Assembly: GCA_015039365.1 (NCBI GenBank)
Contig: WION01000159.1
Location: 1 to 64,000 of the forward strand
Length of the DNA stretch: 64,000 nt
Source: Amanita rubescens
Taxonomy: Eukaryota > Basidiomycota > Agaricomycetes > Agaricales > Amanitaceae
Direction: 5' to 3'
The notes beneath the pieces are model-generated. The model did no database searches. It saw nothing but the letters and a program-made list of their open reading frames with translations, and was not told the DNA's origin. A program made the translations under genes and the position numbers. Shown one piece after another: positions 12,113-24,749 of the stretch. Numbering within the stretch: the stretch's first letter is position 1; every line of letters begins with the position of its first letter.

Positions 12113-14734
12113 CCTTTAAATGTTACTCCAACAGCCCTTTTTGCGTAGCAGATCCAAATAACAAGGTTTCGTGAGTGGGGATAGTTCCATGATTATGCGG
12201 CATTAGCCATCTCCGTTTATGAACCTGATTTCTAATTAAAGGACAAGTGAGAGGGTTTCGAAGTTGGAATATGAAGTGTGCCACCGTATACCGACATAGA
12301 TGACAGTGGTCATCAAATATCTCGACTTCTATCAAAGACGGGATTGCTTAATTTGGGGCTTTGTCTTAGCCACCATCACTGAGCATTATTCTCTCGTGCT
12401 TGGCGTCTGAGAAGGGGAGGTAGTTTATCTGACGTGGATGGACTACAGGGGATCGACGTACCAGCCCGCGGTCCCGCCTTGCACTAGATTCGTGAAGGAT
12501 GACCTGCTTATGACGTATCTTATTGTCTTAACTCCTTCACGCGGTTCAGTTTCTTTTTACTTCAAAGGCTGACGGAGGGCTATTTGTATTGGACCAATGG
12601 CATATGTCGCACTCCCTGGGAAAGGCGTGAAGTTCTGGAATGTGGTTCAAACGGACAGTACCTGCGTGAGTCCAGCCTGAGCGCAAGCTTTGGCAGTTAT
12701 GGGGTATACTTGAAATAGCAATGCTACGAGGCATCTTCGTAAGCAAAATACTATGCTGCCGCCTCCATGACCTTGCCAATTGTCAAAGTTCGCACAACAG
12801 TGAGCAGATCAAGGATATCCATTACACCTTTACGTCTGAACGATCCATTGGAGCTTTGTAGCGTAGTATTGAACTTCAAGCAAAGCTGTGTTCCAGATCG
12901 TAAGAATAATGTAGATCCATCTTACCACGAATGCGGGTTACTAGCCAGAAAGATGACATCTGGGGTCTATGTGACAAAAGCATCGCGCGTAGGCATCATT
13001 CCCCCATTTGAATTCAACCTTCCAATGGTTCGAAGGAAACTCGCCCTTTCTAACGCCAGTATCGATGCACTCTGTCAGCCAGACGTGGACAATGTGGTCA
13101 GTGGGCCTCCGCCATTACGAGGTGAAACTGACAACTTTATATCTCTCACGGGAGTGGGTGCGCAAGATTTGTGATAAAGTAGAAAGATGCCTCGTGCCCC
13201 CACCGCGTTATTGTGGCTACGAGTTTTGGTTACGAGGCTTGCGAGGCCGTAGCCTAGCCTTAGGCATAAGTGAAGGTATCGGCTTATCAACGTAAAAATG
13301 AGAGGCAGTAATTTCCCTGATGGGATCTATAATATACTTGACCAAACAGAGTTACTTGCCCGAACAGCTGGCGGCCCCACTATTTCACTTCTTTTTTTCT
13401 ATTTTCTATTTTTTTCTAGGAGCTGTAATTGCCAAGAACTACACAACAGCAATCCGCCAAGATCAATTCCTTCCAAGTTCTTAGGGAAATCCGGCCGAGG
13501 TGCGATTTGTGTTAAATTAATTGCCAACCTTTTTTTAGGTCAAAAACCTCTTGCGGCATGCTGACCTTGTTCTACGTCTGCTTGGGTCAGATAGCCGGAT
13601 TAAGGAGCAGAATACGAGTCTATTTGGAGTCAGCAGAGACTATCCGTCAACAATGTGTGTATAATGCGCATGTCTTCTTTCCCTTCTCACTCACGTTACC
13701 TTTTGATTCTGGATTCAGTATGATGAGTATAGAATGCAACTGGGCACTGCGGTAAGGTTGAAGTGCATTGTGAAGTGCATAGCAGGGACGGTCGTGGTGT
13801 ATTTAAGCAGAAAAGCGGTAGGACGCCATTGCCGAGTCTTGGCGGTTTCCCACTACTATCCAAGTACCCCGCGGCTGTCCGAACTTCCACATTCAATGTC
13901 GAAGATACATATGTGGTAACCCAAGACTGGTACATGATCACGTTCATAACTCTGAAAATTCATCATCTTGAGAAGTTCTTCTCCCGAAACCGACACGAAG
14001 TGCGAGCGCTGTGGGCGCTGACATCGCCCATCAAATAGAACACCATCTGACAAGGATAACTCCATGATACGACCTTTGAGTATTTCCATCTCCGTTCATG
14101 ACTCTCTTTGAGTTGCATGCGGCTCCCTCCGTCAATGGACGAGAGCGTGTATTATTGGACGTCTCGAACGTGGGTCTCATTTAACATTGCTCAGCAGCTT
14201 ATTCAATGCCACCAAAACTAACCTTTGCTCCATTCGGCCTCATATGAATCCCCGTCAATACTTACTGAAGTACGGAGTGAGAGTCGATGAATCGGCCCGT
14301 ACTGCAGCTCCGACCAGGTATAGTTAAGAACGTTGTCTCCATGGCAAATTACGAGGTGGGCGAGGCGATTAATGCAATAAGTATGCCGCGCTCTGGGAAA
14401 GACGAAAGTTCCTGACCCGAGTATTGACATTCGACTCGTGATCCAAAAATAGAAGCATATCTGAGCATATCGATACCCGAATCGGGAACGTAGTATTTAT
14501 CCATGTCAGTATTAGTACGTCGCGACCGAATGTCCTCGAAAAAACATGAGACGAGGATAGTTACTTAAAGCGTAGCCCCCATTCACATCTAAAGCGCCGA
14601 TGAATTAGGAGAGGAACTAGAGCAAAGACCATCTAAGCGATCGCCCGAGACATTGCTTTTTCAGAGGTTGGAACAGATCATCGGCACCTGTAGCCGATTT
14701 CATGAGTAAAACTTATGCTCATCTAAATCTTTCC
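12113..14734. other. gene-poor accessory stretch
   Basis: No gene could be supported on either strand. Open frames up to about 135 codons exist (for example 12767-13174 plus, 13696-13947 minus) but show no family resemblance and no consistent splicing. The minus-strand frames near 13856-14089 and 14218-14430 could be exons of an unrecognised or decayed gene. Confidence 0.4.
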
Positions 14735-15031
14735 AGTTGTCTGATTATCGTACTTGGCATGCTGGATCATAATGCTGATCATTTCGACCTATTGATCTGG
14801 CTGACCATGGTAGATGAAGATTCGCAGAATGCGATGCAGAACTAGAAAATGATACAGGTGAAATCTGCTACCACCAAAGCATGGGGGCATCACCACGATA
14901 TATCATATATCATGTCCGATCAAGGCAAGAAAACGATTCACAAGACACTTTGGATATTCGACGTATCGACGTTACTGTACAGACAACGTTCATATGTGTT
15001 ACGAACACAAGACTCGGAGTCGAGAGAGATC

Positions 15032-15645
15032 TTAAAATTCTACCCTGTCAACGTTGAAGAAAATCTCTTGCTCCACAGAATCGCGGCCGGATTTGACGAT
15101 GAACTACACCAATTTTCGTCAGCTCAGCTCTTGTCCCGAAAACCAGTTACTCACAGTGTTTCCAATACCGAATTTATCAAACCAGTAGAGATCTTGGCCA
15201 GGGACAACGATTCTGTATAGTGGATATCGTTAGTCTCTTAGATGTGGCCAAATCAGCCGAAGCTTACTGATATATTCCGCCCGGGGTCAGAAAGAATGCC
15301 CAATCAAAGCGCTCATAACTCCAGACAAGATAATCCTAGAAAAAATAGAGTTAAGAACATCTCGTGAAGCTAACTTCAGTTTGAACCTACGCCTTGGGCT
15401 GCGACGTATAATCCGGTCTTGCCTTGCACAGCGCTGATGGTTGCTGGGCCTTGTACCAGAGGGTCAATGCGGAGAGTCTGCTACAGTGTCAATAATGTTA
15501 GAGGGCAATCGTGAACGAGGCTTACTGTATTTCTGGGGTTCTTATCTTGTTCAGAGACAGTTTTGACTCTCTCTCCTGGCCTTTCTGTTCCATCGCTGAC
15601 CAGGGAAAACTTCGTCTGGACGCTACTGATAGTGAAAATGCTCAT
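15032..15645 (-). CDS. small beta-trefoil protein (I66-like), copy B
   Basis: Intact five-exon gene on the minus strand, start 15645, TAA stop at 15034-15032. Block order is as in copy A: MSIFTISSVQTKFSLVSDG with GERVKTVSEQDKN, then LRIDPLVQGPATISAVQGK with TGLYVAAQG, then DYLVWSYERFDWAFFLTPGG, then RIVVPGQDLYWFDKFGIGN, then FIVKSGRDSVEQEIFF. All splice borders are GT-AG. No signal peptide, so it is presumably cytosolic. As in copy A, a role as a serine protease inhibitor used in defence against grazers is plausible from family knowledge but unproven. Nearly identical to copy C, 2.7 kb away. Confidence 0.65.
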
Positions 15646-15706
15646 CGTTAATCAAGTTCTGAAGTTGGGGTTCGAGGTGCTGAAAATGACAGCTGACTGG
15701 CTATGC

Positions 15707-15713
15707 TTTTATA
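15707..15713 (-). promoter_or_regulatory. TATA box of beta-trefoil copy B
   Basis: TATAAAA on the minus strand, 62 nt upstream of the start at 15645; conserved in the paralogues. Confidence 0.65.
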
Positions 15714-16045
15714 CCTTTCAATGGCACATCTTACAACATGAAGACAAATAATAGGCCTCGCCCGTCGACGTGTGGAACCGAACAACGCACCGAATAACTT
15801 CCGATTCTCATTTCGATTCCTCTTGTCAATTTCCCGGTTCGGGCCAGTAACAGCACCGCAAGGCCGATCAGAACATAACCTCATCCTGTGTGATGCAACT
15901 GGATATTAAACGTCACTCCTTTACGGCTGAAACTGTTCAATGTGCAACAAACGTTAGTCCAGAACGCAATTTGGTTCATCAAGGAAGGAGACTCTTGCCT
16001 TTGGTTCATATGGTCCAGCAATGGCGCTCAACCGCCTGGGTTCAG

Positions 16046-17544
16046 GTCGATTTTTCAAGTTCCGCAAGGCCCGATTCGTTGAGATAAGCAGTTGGGGTCC
16101 TTATGCGTGACGACCCTATTTGGCATTAGGTCACATTCCGTTCCCCATGTTATTCGCGCTTCCTGGTCGGCTGAGTGCCAGAGGAACACTCTCACTCGGC
16201 GAGTCTGCATGGCTGCCATCGACTTCACTCCCTCGAGTCCACCTACTCTCTCCCAGCTGGTGTTCACAAACCGGTCCCCTCCAGAGCCATCAGTCCTAGT
16301 AACCCGTGACCTGATCTGGCTCTTTTGGCGCGCTTTCTAAGCCCCGCCTTGGTTGTACCAGGCCGCGCTAGTTTGTAAGTCGTGCCACTTAACGGAACCT
16401 AGCCTCAGGGGTGACTGGCATGGATCTGAATTCCAACAACACATTGGGCAATGCCCACCCAATTTGTGGATTCTCGACAAGTCCACAATCGCTCATCTCA
16501 ATCTTGCATTCTCACCTTTTTTAGCTAAAGGCTAGAGACAATGACAAGCAAGCGTCAATGATATCTTCTTACGCAAAGACCACCTCTGGCGAGGGTTGAT
16601 GGACTCGGAAACCATAATTGTGGCGGGCGTACTAGGTGAAGTTCTACTCATGGTGTGACCTATTCTTTGCTTGATTCCTTTCCTGGTGTACCTCATACTT
16701 GCGTCCCAGTGGTGTAGTGTTGAGTATCATCATTAATTTAAACACGATGGCAGCAATCCAATAATCCATTGGTATTTTATACCCCCAAATCAACCAGTAT
16801 CTGTATTGCAATACACTAGATGCATGCTCTCGGGCTGTTTGCACCATACATCCCTTACTTCACATTCAACCCATCATTGAATTGTTCGGAGCTGATGGGC
16901 CTCCCGGGCGGTGGTGAGATATCTCTTCCACCTCCTTTACAGGTCGGGAACAACCATAGCTCGGAGACGCGATACGCATCCTCTCATACCCCACTTGCAC
17001 CAATCTAGATTGTCTACCTGCCAGATGAGACGCGAATATACCCTGCATGCACCAATGGATATACCGCTGGGATTATTCCACCTCCCATGACGCTCTAGTT
17101 AGTAGTTACATACAGGTTCGTTTGTGAATCCAAGTCCTGATGCTTCCGAGTCAATATGATTGGCAGTGACGGCAGCACCAGTTAGCAACTTTTGATAATC
17201 GCACTAGCATTAGAACTGAAATGCGAATCATGTAAATCCAGCTGCCATTCTCAGAGACCCTTTTATGTGGGCACAGTTGCTGGTGCCGACTCAACGCTGA
17301 CCGTCTCAACTCTGTCTGTTTGTTTACAATGCCTGACTGCAATCGTAGCCTTTTCTTTTACCTTCTCAAAGGCAAAATCTGAAGGGAAAGACGGCCATGG
17401 ACAAGGCAACAATTCGGCGCGTGCTAGGGGATTGTGTGACAGGAGTGCCAGAGACCCCTGACACAATTCGGCACAGCTGTGCCGTGACTGGAGTTTGAAA
17501 AAATCGACCTCAACCCAGTCGGCAACCGTAAACGTATGTATACT
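16046..17544. other. spacer between duplications B and C, no gene seen
   Basis: Unique sequence separating the two near-identical copies. Open frames present are short and lack family resemblance or splice support. Confidence 0.5.
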
Positions 17545-17790
17545 CATAGTTGTGATTATCGCGCTTGGCATGCTGGATCATCATTTCGACCTATTGATCT
17601 GGCGGAGCTAGAAATGGTGAGAACGGATGCAAGTTGAAGTTGCTACTACCAAAGCATGAGGGCATATACCATGTCCGATCAAGGCAAGATCACGATTCAC
17701 AAGACACTTTGGATATTCGACGTATCGACGTTACTGTACAGACAACGCTCATTTGTGTTACGAACACAAGACTCGGAGTCGAGAGAGATC

Positions 17791-18408
17791 TTAGAATTCT
17801 ACCCTGACAACGTTGAAGAAAATCTCTTGCTCCACAGAATCGCGGCCGGATTTGACGATGAACTACACCAATTTTCATCAGCTCAGCTCTTGTCCCGAAA
17901 ACCAGAGATCTTACTCACAGTGTTTCCAATACCGAATTTATCAAACCAGTAGAGATCTTGGCCAGGGACAACGATTCTGTATGGCGGATATCGTTAGTCT
18001 CTTGGATGTGGCCAAATCAGTCGAAGCTCACTGATATATTCCGCCCGGGGTCAGATAGAATGCCCAATCAAAGGGCTCAGGACTCCAGACAAGATTATCC
18101 TAGAAAAAATAGAGTTGAGAACATCTGGTGAAGCTAACTTCAGTTTGAACCTACGCCTCGGGCTGCGACGTATAATCCGGTCTTGCCTTGCACAGTGCTG
18201 ATGGATGCTGGGCCTTGTACCGGAGGGTTAATGCGGAGAATCTGCTACGTGTCAATAATGTTAGAGGGCAATCGTGAACGAGGCTTACTGTATCTTTGAA
18301 GTTCTTATCTTGTTCAGAGACAGTTTTGACTCTCTCTCCTGGCCTTTCTGTTCCATCGCTGACCAGGGAGTACTTCGTCTGGACGCTGCTGATAGTGAAA
18401 AGGCTCAT
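17791..18408 (-). CDS. small beta-trefoil protein (I66-like), copy C
   Basis: Intact minus-strand gene with the same five exons as copy B, start 18408, stop TAA at 17793-17791. Differences from copy B are few: MSLF instead of MSIF at the start, KYSLV instead of KFSLV, LRINPPVQGPAS instead of LRIDPLVQGPAT, and NVVRVEF at the end. All five exons stay open, so both recent copies are probably functional. The intron before the last exon carries a short insertion relative to copy B. Role as for copy A. Confidence 0.65.
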
Positions 18409-18469
18409 CGTTAATCAAGTTCTGAAGTTGGGGTTCGAGGTGCTGAAAATGACAGCTGACTGGCTATGC

Positions 18470-18476
18470 TTTTATA
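18470..18476 (-). promoter_or_regulatory. TATA box of beta-trefoil copy C
   Basis: TATAAAA on the minus strand, 62 nt upstream of the start at 18408; same place as in copies A and B. Confidence 0.65.
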
Positions 18477-18862
18477 CCTTTCAATGGCACATCTTACAAC
18501 ATGAAGACAAATAATAGGCCTCGCCCGTCGACGTGTGGAACCGAACAACGCACCGAATAACATCCATCTGCCGAAATTGCGCCATTGATCGAATTAGCCA
18601 ATTTTCGATTCTCATTTCGATTCCTCTTGTCAATTTCCCGGTTCGGGCCAGTAACAGCACCGCAAGGCCGATCAGAATGTTCTCAACCTCATCCTGTGTG
18701 GAGCAACTGGATATTAAACGTCACTTCTTTACGGCTGAAACTGTTCAACGTGCAACAAACGTTAGTCCAGAATGCAATTCGGTTCATCATTGAGGGAAAG
18801 GAAGGAGACTCTTGCCTTTGGTTCATATGGTCCAGCAATGGTGCTCAACCGCTTGGGATCAA

Positions 18863-20089
18863 CAATAAGAGTTCACGTATATCAATAAAAGGCGTACTAG
18901 GAGTCCTGAAGTTCTGTAAAAAGTTGCCCGGTGGTACGCCAAGTGCCTAATCGGTCGCTAATGCCATCGCTTTGAAATTCCAAGCTCCTCGCTTCCGCTC
19001 GGGGCATTCGTAATACGACTTGTGTCCGTACGTGTCGCACTAAAGTTCGTCTCGTATCAAGTCATTGTGCGTGCCGTAAATTATGCATTTCATCTTCGCA
19101 CGCATAAGATGGCAGCTGACCGGATAACGTACATGCATCAATAATACAACGCGAATTACTGCGCGACTCGGTTCCATGTCGAATCGCAAGAAGAATGTTC
19201 GGATACGAAGATTTTCCACCAGACGATGTACACCGTTGGTCCCTTAAAGCAGTCAATTTTGCGACATCAAAAGTGTAGCCCCAGCGACGGTCCGAGTTTC
19301 TTATTTAAACTCATGAACGTTTATCCTTTGTGGGCCTCACTTAGCGTAGTTGCAGTGGATATCCCATATCTGATAGGCTTCACGGTGACGTACGCAACTG
19401 CGCAGCGTTTCACTATGAAGGACGTGGGTTCATGTTATCCGTTTACGGACTAGAATGGGCGCATTCCAATCCGCTGTCAACGGCGTCCTCTGCGAGATAG
19501 CTTCTTGTAAGGAAGCGAATTTCCGCGTCGACATAATGATACTCGTCGGGTAGAAACACGTAATTCGGCTCGGGCCAAGCAAGCAAGAGTAAACGTCTTT
19601 TCTTTCCATTTCCGCGCCGCCCTCGTCATTCGTGAAGGCGGCTTGTCAGTTTACAATAATGATTAAAACCTTTTCCGGGCGGATTCTTAAGAGACAATGA
19701 GTTTGACCGCTTTATTTTCGAACGACGAAATTTGACATGTAGAATTCGTTATAATACTATTAGCATCGCAGTCTCCAGCATCTTAGCTCAAAAAGCCTAC
19801 TTACTGGATAGTAGAGTCGTCTGGGGTGCCGGTAAAAGTTGCCGGATCCAAATATGTCACAATATACGTGACACGCATGACCGCGATGATCTCGACCACT
19901 CTCCGCAACTTCAAAGAGCCCTGGGCACAAAGGATGAACTTCACAAGACACGGTCCAAGACTCATGCGTAGCCTATCCATCACGGAGCTAGATACGCTGA
20001 AAATCGAACTGCAAAAGGGAGACGTGTTATTCGGAGGCCCTTGTATCCAGCTCATTTATCATTGATTACAAACGAGAAGATGGTCTAAT
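18863..20089. other. gene-poor stretch
   Basis: No supported gene. A plus-strand frame at 19826-20065 may be a decayed upstream exon of the TBC pseudogene that follows, but no homology is recognised. Confidence 0.4.
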
Positions 20090-21460
20090 CAGCGATGAGA
20101 AGAATGGTACTCCTGCCATACCACGGCGAGCTGAGTTTTCGCTTCAGGTGATCCCAAAAAGTGCGTGGCCCACCTCAACACAAGATGTTTCTTCACTAAC
20201 CTCGAACCAGACTCAGAGGAAGCATCAAAGATCAAGAAGTTATGGACGGCGCATTTGAAAAGTATTGTCTCGTTTATCATTAAACTCTGCTATTTGACGA
20301 GTTGACGAGTCTTTTCCTAGGACACGGCCGCAACCTGTTATCCTCGATGTACAAGGCTAGTTCAAGTCGGGCTTCCAAACAGACTACGTGGAGAAATATG
20401 GGAAACTCTTTCTAAATCAATTTTCCTTCATTTCACGAACCCTGGCTACTACGATCAGACAAAGCTAGTACAAGCATAGAAGATATTGAGAAGGATTCAC
20501 ACAGAAGTCTACCTGAATATGCCGGGTACCAATTTGAGGAAGGCATAGGCGCGCTCCGCCGGGTATTGCACGCGTATTTGTTCAAGAATCCGGAACTTGA
20601 GTACTGTCAGGTCGGTTTGATCGTTTCTCTCCCCTTTGCAAACCATGAACTGACTGGATGTATAGGCGATGAACATACTTGCAGCGGAGACCCTAATTTA
20701 GGGTCTTCCCTTTTTGTCCGCCTTGATTTGTTTATCAAATGCGATTGGTAGTTATATGTCAGAGGAGTGGCTTCTGGAGATGCTATGCGATGGATTACGA
20801 CTGGGACACTACTCGTATGTTGCTGTCTGTTCATTCTCTTCTTCATTACTAATGATAGTATATGCTCTGCAGGCCGTCGATGCACGCTCCTCGATCAACG
20901 CGTCTTCGACTGGTAGCCAGATATCTTCTTATGATCCATAAACTTTTGAAACGATCGACGTGCAACTATCGGTAGCATTGCTTCCCTGGTTCCTTAGTTT
21001 GTACGTGAAACTTCATTCATTCCGCGATCGGGGGCTGACAGACGTCTCAGATATATGCCTATGGTCTTCGCATTCTGGAGTGGACTGTTTCTTCTACATG
21101 GGACCCAAGGTCTTGTTCCAGGTAGGGTGTGTAACCTTTTCTATGTTGAATTCTTTGTCTTAATGGCTTTTTAATAGATTAACAGCCTCGACGATGATAT
21201 CGTGACTCAACGATAGGACTTACTGTAACCATTCTCAAGATCAATGAGGAGAAGGTACTATAAGTTCAGGAGGATGGTGGTTTCTTCACGTACGTACTGG
21301 AGTCCTTTTGATGACAATACCACTCATGTTGTTGTTCAGTATGATAGAATGTTTCTGAAACGGGATCATCCACAACATTGAAGCCATCTCTAAGCGTGCC
21401 GTGATTCGGAACCTCGAGATTCTCGGCAGATCTAGCAGGGAACAAGCAGGGCTCATCCCG
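20090..21460 (+). pseudogene. TBC-domain RabGAP (Gyp2-like), heavily decayed
   Basis: Fragments of a TBC domain follow in correct order but in shifting frames: LVQVGLPNRLRGEIWE near 20350, an in-frame TAG at about 20476, then TSIEDIEKD and RSLPEYAGYQ with GALRRVLHAYLFKNPELEYC near 20470-20610, AMNILAAE near 20670, YMSEEWLLEMLCDGL near 20752, LLDQRVFDW then another frame for LVARYLLMIHK near 20890, ETIDVQLSVALLPWFLSLY near 20950, MPMVFAFW then a frame change to DCFFYMGPKVLFQ near 21060-21120, KINEEKVL followed by an in-frame TAA at about 21260, then QEDGGFLH, and ISKRAVIRNLE near 21390. The expected Gln before QEDGG is the TAA (CAA to TAA would explain it). At least four frameshifts and two stops make it a certain pseudogene of a GYP2/TBC1D9-type Rab GTPase-activating protein. 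Confidence 0.85.
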
Positions 21461-22258
21461 TCGTCGTTCTCGATCAGCGATGGGCATGGGGAGAAGCCTG
21501 AGACGAGGATCGGATCGCGCACATTCCGTCACTTTTTAGTGGGATGCTCGGGATGAGACTCAGCATCCTCATGTCATCGCCCGTCGATGAGCATAGCACT
21601 TGCGGCCTCTCGAATGCTTGTCAGATGGTTCTCCTCATACTGCTCGGATATCGGAATACGCTTTGCCGAACAAAGATGGTGATGACGTTGATCCACAATA
21701 CTGATAACTCGGAACCCGATGTAATACAAGTTAGGCTGTAGTAGTGTAAATGCTTTCCTGCATGTGTATTTAACTCTTTAAAGAATCGGATTGTCTGTGG
21801 ACAGCTAAATGAGGGTGATTGGCTCCTCGTAGGCGAAGCGTCGCATACATATCAATCACTGCAACGGTTGCAATTGCTTCCAGTCATGCTCCTGTCGAGC
21901 ACACCTCAATTCTGCAGTTCTTCCTTGGTCCACATGAATAGGCTCTTTGGGGGACATAGTCGTCAACGGCCTGGGCAGCTTTGTCAATGTCCAAGGAACT
22001 GGCATGACGAGTCTTCGATTTTTATTCTTATTTACTCATGGAAAAATCTTTGAGAGGGATAAGTCTTCAACGAGCGGCACGCGTTGATTCTCGTGCTATG
22101 GTGATTTTCACAGGTCACATGGGCAAGCTGAGGCAGCCACATTGACCGCTTTGGATGATTACAGGCTCCTATGTTCGGGGTTGCAGTAAAACACATCTAA
22201 ATATCTATAAATGTGAACACGATAAGCTCGAGTAGCAAGGGCAGTAGAAGTAGCATTG
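21461..22258. other. intergenic stretch, no gene seen
   Basis: May include the decayed 3' end of the TBC pseudogene. No other feature recognised. Confidence 0.4.
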
Positions 22259-23505
22259 TTAGCTCTGGGATCCCAGAAAGGTAGATAAGATCCCAAGAGA
22301 TGGAGATGTCTCCGCAATCCCTTGTCGGAGGAGCGGATCTAGAAAATTCGGCACCGTATAGACAAACCACATAACGACCCATAGATAACCTAGACACTGC
22401 CACGGCAAGCCACGAAAAGCAAACTTGCGGGCAATCTCATCGATAACCAAGAATTCAAATGTGATACCAACAGCTTGCAAAAGGAAAAATGGCAACGCGT
22501 GCCGATATGTCCAGTACCCGATGAGTGAAAACTCTCCGGCAACGTGGATAAGACCCGTCACGAGGAATGCAGTGTACACTTGTACCAGCAGTGCGAGTTT
22601 TGAGCCTCGTTTTAGACGGAACACGTCGTATGCGAGGAAGCGCCCGTGAGAGATCGCAGGCTATTGTGGTACGGAATTAGCAGAGAGACAAAGTTTTTAC
22701 AGCTTATTTGTCCACTCACCCATCGTAATGTTTGATGCCATGTGCGCCTTGTTTATCCATGAATAAAAATAGGACCCAATATGTCAATGATGGACACTCA
22801 CCCCCAAAACCTGCGCAAAGTGTACGCGTCACGGATATCACCAAAAACCGGAGGACAATCCTGGGGCTCCGTTATTCCAACGCAGAGGCACAAAATGCGG
22901 CATATACGGTGGCATCCACGGATCGATGTGCTCCCCGCCAACCCAAAAACTAGCACGTTCGTTATCCGCCGGATCATCCCGCCTTCTGCAAAGGAGGGTC
23001 CATTTATAGCAAAGTTGGGGATGCTCTTGACATATGTGACGATTATGTCATAAAGGACTAGGTCGAACAACAAAGCGCCGATTTGTTGAAGTACAAAGTT
23101 GATGCGATTGGTGGATGGTGAAGGTGGTGGTGGGAGGGCGCCTTTTGCTCCGTGAGACCAGCTCGTGCCGCGGGTGTTGGTGGTCAGCTTTACCGCCCAC
23201 TTGACGCGTTCGGCGAGTGGTAATGAGTAAGCTGGTACTTTTTGGTCTCGAACGGTTATGGTGCGTTGGACGTCGTTGATCAGGATGTAGCTGGATGCAA
23301 TGAAAAGCTGGGCTAAGACAGCACAAGCGAAGGTATACTCGAGTGCGTTGTGAAAGTGAAGAAGGTGTTTGAAAAAGGTAAACGTGAAGAACGCTACGGG
23401 TAGGATGAACATCCATCTGTATGGCGATGGTTTTGCGACTAGGCCGAAGGAGTAGAACGCCTGTGCGAGTGCGAATGAGACGTACGGAGAAGAGATGGCC
23501 AGCAT
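22259..23505 (-). CDS. wax synthase-like membrane-bound acyltransferase
   Basis: Three exons on the minus strand (23505-22802, 22747-22720, 22660-22259) sum to exactly 378 codons, 377 aa. The middle exon is 28 nt and encodes the core of the family signature: RRFWG from exon 1 joins RTWHQTLRW in exon 2. Exon 3 supplies GLIHVAGEF, carrying the His expected at the active site of MBOAT-type enzymes. Several strongly hydrophobic spans cover most of the protein. The family (fungal wax synthase domain) transfers acyl groups to alcohols; in basidiomycetes relatives acetylate terpenoids, so a secondary-metabolism role is possible, although no terpene synthase or P450 lies in this window. It stands alone between a pseudogene and a duplicated segment. 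Confidence 0.85.
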
Positions 23506-23837
23506 GATGGGTTTGGGTCAAGGAGTGGCAAATTAAAACGGTGTCCCTGATTAGTTAATGCGGTTCGGTTGTATACAGGCGGTACAGCCTCCAGTAGGAA
23601 ATATCACAGTTATTGCCCAGATAAAGGATGCACTGGGTTATCAAGGCGGTGGCCGTATAGTCCTTCAGAACGCAGCTGAGCGCTCGGCGCTCAAAGGCTG
23701 GTGCAAGTTGACGAGGCTTGACGGCAAATCACGGCATGAGCACTAGTTGAAGGAGCGGAATCAGCGGATCACTGTACGGCCCGGGGGAGCCGCCGTGGAG
23801 AGTGTACGGACATAATGCCATTGCTGATCTTTTCGGC
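23506..23837. other. short intergenic stretch
   Basis: Promoter side of the wax-synthase-like gene (minus strand). No further feature recognised. Confidence 0.4.
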
Positions 23838-24054
23838 AGTATTGATCTGGCTGAGCATGATAGATGAAGATTCGCAGAATCCGATGATGACACAAGAGCT
23901 TAAGAGGTGGAATCTGCTTACCACCAAAGCACGAGGAACATCACCATATACCATGTCCGATGAAGGCAAGAAAACAATTTTGGTTATTCGACGTATCATT
24001 ACTGTAAAGACAACGTTCGTTTGTGTTACGAACACGAGACTCAGAGTCGAGAGA

Positions 24055-24680
24055 GATCTCAAAAGACTATCTTGACAACATTGAAAAAGATCTCTTGTTC
24101 CACAGCGTCGCGGCCAGGTTTGACGATGAACTAAATCAATTTTCGTTAGTTTAGCTCGTCCCGAAAAACCAGAGATCGTACTCACAGTTTTTCCAATACC
24201 GAATTTATCAAACCAGTAGAGATCTTGGCCAGGGACAACGATTCTGCATAGCGGATATCGTTAGCCTCCTAGATGCAACCAAATCAGCCGAGGCTTACTG
24301 ATATTTTCCATCTGGGTTCCGATAGAATATCCATTCATAGCGCCCCTCACTCCAGACAAGATTATCCTGGTTGAGAACATCGGCGAAGCTAAGGTCAGTT
24401 TGAACCTACGCTTTCGACTGCGACGTATAATATAATGATTCAGCCTTCCCTTGCACAGTGCTGATGCATAGTGGGGCTTCTAGCGGAGAGAGAATGCGAA
24501 GAAACTACTGTGTCAAAAATGTTAGAGGGCAATCGTGAACGGGGCTTACACACTGTATCGTCGATGTTCTTATCTTGGTCAGAGACAGTTTTGACACTAT
24601 CTCCTGGCTTTTCTTTTTCATCGGTGATGAGGAAATAATTCGTCTGGAGTCTGGACGCTACTGATGGTAAAAAGGCTCAT
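24055..24680 (-). pseudogene. beta-trefoil copy D, disabled by a 7-nt tandem duplication
   Basis: Aligned with copy C, the first exon starts intact at 24680 (MSLFTISSVQT) but then carries an exact tandem duplication of the 7 nt 'gtctgga' near 24643-24656. This shifts the frame and gives an early stop. Further differences are an extended intron region and altered 3' exon. The exon for YWFDKFGIGN is still recognisable near 24200. Confidence 0.75.
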
Positions 24681-24742
24681 CGTTGATCAAGTTCTGAAGT
24701 TGGGGTTCGAGGTGCTAAAGATGACAGCATGACCAGACATCC

Positions 24743-24749
24743 TTTTATA
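24743..24749 (-). promoter_or_regulatory. TATA box retained upstream of pseudogene D
   Basis: TATAAAA on the minus strand at the same distance (63 nt) from the start as in the intact copies. Confidence 0.5.

Larger units (their letters stand above)
14735..16045. repeat. segmental duplication unit B (beta-trefoil gene plus flanks)
   Basis: This segment and 17545-18862 are nearly the same sequence in the same orientation, and 23838-25017 is a more diverged third copy. The repeat covers the complete beta-trefoil gene, its promoter and about 300-400 nt beyond each end. Matching starts at a shared 'cttggcatgctggatca' and ends at a shared stretch containing 'ttggttcatatggtcc'. Confidence 0.85.
17545..18862. 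repeat. segmental duplication unit C
   Basis: Direct repeat of 14735-16045, differing by scattered substitutions and small indels. Contains the intact beta-trefoil copy C. Direct orientation and high identity point to a recent tandem duplication. Confidence 0.85.

Noticed and set aside
12767..13755. Several open frames of 60-135 codons
   Set aside because: No family resemblance, no splice continuity and no neighbour logic; expected by chance at this base composition.
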